Shown: positions 61,756-64,000 of the stretch, in pieces
Position numbering within the stretch: position 1 is the stretch's first letter
Layout: each line of letters opens with the position of its first letter
The notes under the pieces: model-generated
Database searches by the model: none
What the model was told of the DNA's origin: nothing
Seen by the model: the letters and a program-made list of their open reading frames with translations, nothing else
Made by a program: the position numbers and the translations under genes
Source of the DNA: Amoeboaphelidium occidentale
Taxonomy: Eukaryota > Aphelidiomycota > Aphelidea
Direction of reading: 5' to 3'
DNA: 64,000 nucleotides
NCBI GenBank assembly: GCA_023515795.1
Contig: JALGPX010000028.1
Coordinates: forward strand, 1 to 64,000

Positions 61756-62327
61756 CTATTCGACTTCCATTTCCCTGTCTCCCTTGACTTCCTTGATAAA
61801 ATGGTCCACTTCCTTGCGCTTCTGTGAGGTCGAAGCCAAAACCAAATCAATATTCTTCTCGATTTCCTTAATATTGTCAGCTCTCTCTGCTTCCAAATCT
61901 GGTTGTAAACGGTTCTTAATAAAACGAGCCTGTCTTGCTTGCCTGATCTCCAGTACGCGCTTCATTGCTTTGAGGGTGCTTTCCATCTTCTCTCTGTTGT
62001 ACTTTACAGGAACATTTCTGCGCTTTTCAAATTCAAACGTCGAGTCCTACGTAGATTTGCATTAGAAAGCGCGTCATAATGAGATTACCAAAGTCATATC
62101 TTTTCCTTGAGCTCTACGGAAGGCTTTAGTCCATGCGACCTTTCGTGGGTTTCTCTTCATCTTGAAGTTCTTGTGGCATTTTGAACGACAGAATCTGAAT
62201 GCCTACGAGCGATCAATTATCAGAGCACGTTAACACAAAGCCATACCTTGCTATCGTTTCTTACAAACATTATACCTTTGCCTGGATAGACATTGCTAGA
62301 GCAAAAGTAACACTTCTCAATACGCAT
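61756..62327 (-). CDS. RLP24: pre-60S factor Rlp24
   Basis: Rlp24 holds the place of ribosomal protein L24 on nuclear pre-60S particles and recruits the AAA-ATPase Drg1 in the cytoplasm. Exons 62247-62327, 62089-62202 and 61756-62046, with introns of 44 and 42 nt, give 161 residues. Its zinc finger is CYFC...CRSKC, followed by the L24e motif [20 protein letters not shown], then [13 protein letters not shown] and an acidic/basic helical C-terminus. Length and the extended tail distinguish it from L24 itself. Confidence 0.95.
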
Positions 62328-62386
62328 TTCAAGAAGTCTGAAGGATTTTGCAGAAAAAAATTATGAAAAGTTTTCTCAATAGTAAT

Positions 62387-62759
62387 ATGGCAACGCCTTT
62401 AATAGTGGGCATTGGAGTAGCAGCTGCAGCGTTCGGCTCTAAACTTGCGATCCAAGCGTATAAGCAACATGGACATAAATTAGCGTCGATATCATTGCCT
62501 GTTGGATCGATTTATTATCGTGGTGGATTCGAAGCAGAAATGACCAAGCGAGAGGCTTTGCTAATACTGGGCTTACGGTAAGTTGAATAGCTTTGCTTTA
62601 ATCTTATCATTTTATAGTGAGGGCGCAACCAAGGACAAAATGAAGGAAGCTCATAGGAGGATAATGTTGCTAAACCATCCTGATCGTGGTGGCTCGCCTT
62701 TTATTGCTTCAAAGATAAATGAAGCCAAGAATCTATTAGACAAGCAAATAAGGAGATGA
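62387..62759 (+). CDS. PAM18: Pam18/Tim14, J-protein of the mitochondrial import motor
   Basis: Tim14 stimulates mitochondrial Hsp70 at the TIM23 channel. Exons 62387-62577 and 62618-62759, with a 40-nt intron, give 110 residues. After [20 protein letters not shown] (a membrane segment of family form) comes the J-domain: [20 protein letters not shown] and the HPD in [12 protein letters not shown] prefer the ATG at 62387 because it matches the usual family start; an in-frame ATG at 62363 would add eight residues. It is divergent from RLP24. Confidence 0.92.
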
Positions 62760-63004
62760 GATGCAATAGAAGATTATGTTTTACGCGTGTGTGAACTGCC
62801 GATATATCTAAATAAAATCTTTACGTAATAACAGATCGTCTGCCCAGACCACCCTTGTGAACATTCATTCGTGGGCTGCCATGCCTGCCATTGCCCTGTA
62901 ACAACTTTAATCGTTTCTGAGTCGCTGCGTCACGAAAAGCTCTTCGGGAAATTCGATCGCCCGCCACGCTGATCGCAGCTTTAGCCTTCAAAACGACAGG
63001 AAGA

Positions 63005-63771
63005 ATGGAAGAGAACGGAGGCGGTAGTGCAAACGGAGACAATTTTCCATTGCCAGAAATTACATCAGCTGCGTTGTACGTTGGCAATTTGCCTTACAAT
63101 GCGCGCTGGCAACAGTTGAAGGATCACTTCAAGGAAATTGGTAATTGACTTCTTGCTGTTAAAAGCCCTCTAATTAATGCGCTCTGTTATAGGCGATGTT
63201 GTTTACGCTGATATTCCAAGAGGTCAGGACAACAGATCCCGTGGGTTTGGTATTGTCAAGTTTGCTACCATTGAAGAGGCAAAGAAGGCTGCTGAAATGT
63301 ATCATGGTCAGGAATGGCTTGGGTAACGTGTTTTGGTTATAATTTGTCTCATCCATGCTTTATAGACGTCGTCTTATCATCAAGAACGATGAGAAGCCAG
63401 ATTACAACAGACCTCCTTCCAACCAGAGAGGCCGTGGTGGTTATGCTAACAATGGCGCTCCAAGAAGACCTCAGTCTAACCCTAATCAGTTGTTTGTCGG
63501 TAACTTGCCATGGTCCACCACTTGGCAAGACTTGAAGGATATTGCTAAGGACAACGGATTCAACCCAGTTAGAGCTGATGTTGCTATGAGTTACGATGGA
63601 AAATCAAGGGGTTGGGGAACTTTGGCTTTTGAAACTGAAGATGAGGCTAAGAGAGCACAGGGTAATTTCCCCTTGTAATTGTGTTGTTTAACTTTGATAG
63701 ACGTTTTGAATGGCATCGAATTGAACGGACGTCAATTGGAAGTTCGCGAAGACAACAAGGCAGGTCGTTAA
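63005..63771 (+). CDS. two-RRM RNA-binding protein
   Basis: Four exons, 63005-63140, 63193-63322, 63366-63661 and 63701-63771, with introns of 52, 43 and 39 nt, give 210 residues. RRM1 has RNP2 LYVGNLPYNARW and RNP1 SRGFGIVKF, and RRM2 has LFVGNLPWSTTW and SRGWGTLAF. A short RG-rich linker (QRGRGGYANNGAPRRP) lies between them. It resembles the Sbp1/Gbp2-like group of cytoplasmic or nuclear mRNA-binding proteins with two RRMs; which one is not clear. Each intron interrupts an RRM, so the frame is only continuous after splicing. Confidence 0.87.
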
Positions 63772-64000
63772 AGATAAACTGCAATATAATTCAAATATAA
63801 AATTGTCCAGATTTTCTGTTTTGTCGGGGCTGAAGATGTAGCTTGAGATGGTAGAGCCAAGATTTCGTGATTATCACCTTCATAGCGTGCATTAATTCAG
63901 TCTTTCCTTGCGCCTTGTACCCAGAAAATGTAAAATAAGACGAAGTTAGGTCCTGTTTTAACAATGAAATCGCATTAAGCGCAATGTGAAACCGTCGGTT
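63772..64000. other. window edge, 229 bp
   Basis: This is the 3' flank of the RRM gene. Read on the minus strand, one frame is open (QGKTELMHAMKVIITKSWLY) and could be the end of a gene outside the window, but it cannot be assigned. Confidence 0.3.

Noticed and set aside
62821-63087. Minus-strand frame ending GLGRRSVIT between PAM18 and the RRM gene
   Set aside because: It has no proper ATG except one 15 codons before the stop, overlaps exon 1 of the RRM gene, and matches nothing; kept only as a possibility.
1-64000. CRISPR arrays, IS elements, bacterial operons, riboswitches
   Set aside because: The window is eukaryotic nuclear DNA: spliceosomal introns, poly(A) signals, U1-C, nuclear pore helicase. 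No spaced direct repeats of CRISPR type were seen.

Overview
The window reads as nuclear DNA of a gene-dense, intron-poor fungus, probably an early-diverging (non-Dikarya) one. Fungal or fungus-biased families include Atg22, Rit1, Sip5, a Kre9/Knh1-type GPI protein, a HAM1-like protein and a two-domain prephenate dehydratase. Ric8, NDUFAF1, an MCFD2-like protein, a plant-type GT37 fucosyltransferase and an ATP:cob(I)alamin adenosyltransferase are absent from the model yeasts; B12 use in particular points below Dikarya. The lineage call is inference; the gene families are read from the sequence.

Architecture: about 48 protein genes and two tRNAs in 64 kb, often alternating between strands. Divergent start codons are commonly 10 to 80 bp apart and convergent stop codons 11 to 30 bp apart. 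I could place 38 introns from conserved protein frames; all are 31 to 53 nt, begin GT and end AG, and many sit just after the start codon. Stop codons are repeatedly nested in an AATAAA hexamer.

Layout. 0-6.9 kb: tRNA-Ala (a truncated copy lies across an assembly join), an orphan tandem gene pair, a small membrane protein, mitochondrial TrpRS, U1-C, tRNA-Ser with intron, isovaleryl-CoA dehydrogenase, coronin. 7-19.3 kb: two orphans, Sfm1-type SPOUT methyltransferase, topoisomerase I, Brx1, AlaRS, Atg22, Noc3. 19.3-32.2 kb: Kre9-like, NDUFAF1, Sip5, alanine aminotransferase, PI synthase, Ufd1-like zinc-finger protein, Dopey. 32.2-46.6 kb: a degraded Fanzor/TnpB-like scrap, Rit1, TRAP-alpha, HAM1-like, a 1.4 kb gene-poor stretch, a membrane orphan, two facing fucosyltransferase-type genes with fragmentary duplicates, an MCFD2-like EF-hand protein and the cobalamin adenosyltransferase. 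46.6-64 kb: ATP synthase f, Ric8, eIF3f, D-amino-acid oxidase, two PQ-loop proteins, enoyl reductase, prephenate dehydratase, an inverted-repeat element with a SUMO-motif ORF, oxodicarboxylate carrier, Cmc2, Mcm4, Dbp5, Rlp24, Pam18 and a two-RRM protein.

Themes: ribosome biogenesis and translation (Brx1, Noc3, Rlp24, eIF3f, two synthetases, Rit1), mitochondrial function (IVD, NDUFAF1, MECR, ATP synthase f, Cmc2, Pam18, carrier, B12 enzyme) and secretory/glycan functions (TRAP-alpha, MCFD2-like, two fucosyltransferase-type enzymes, Kre9-like). I see no operon-like grouping of one pathway. All five runs of N are flanked by near-identical duplicates, so apparent duplications there are probably unmerged, slightly heterozygous contig ends.
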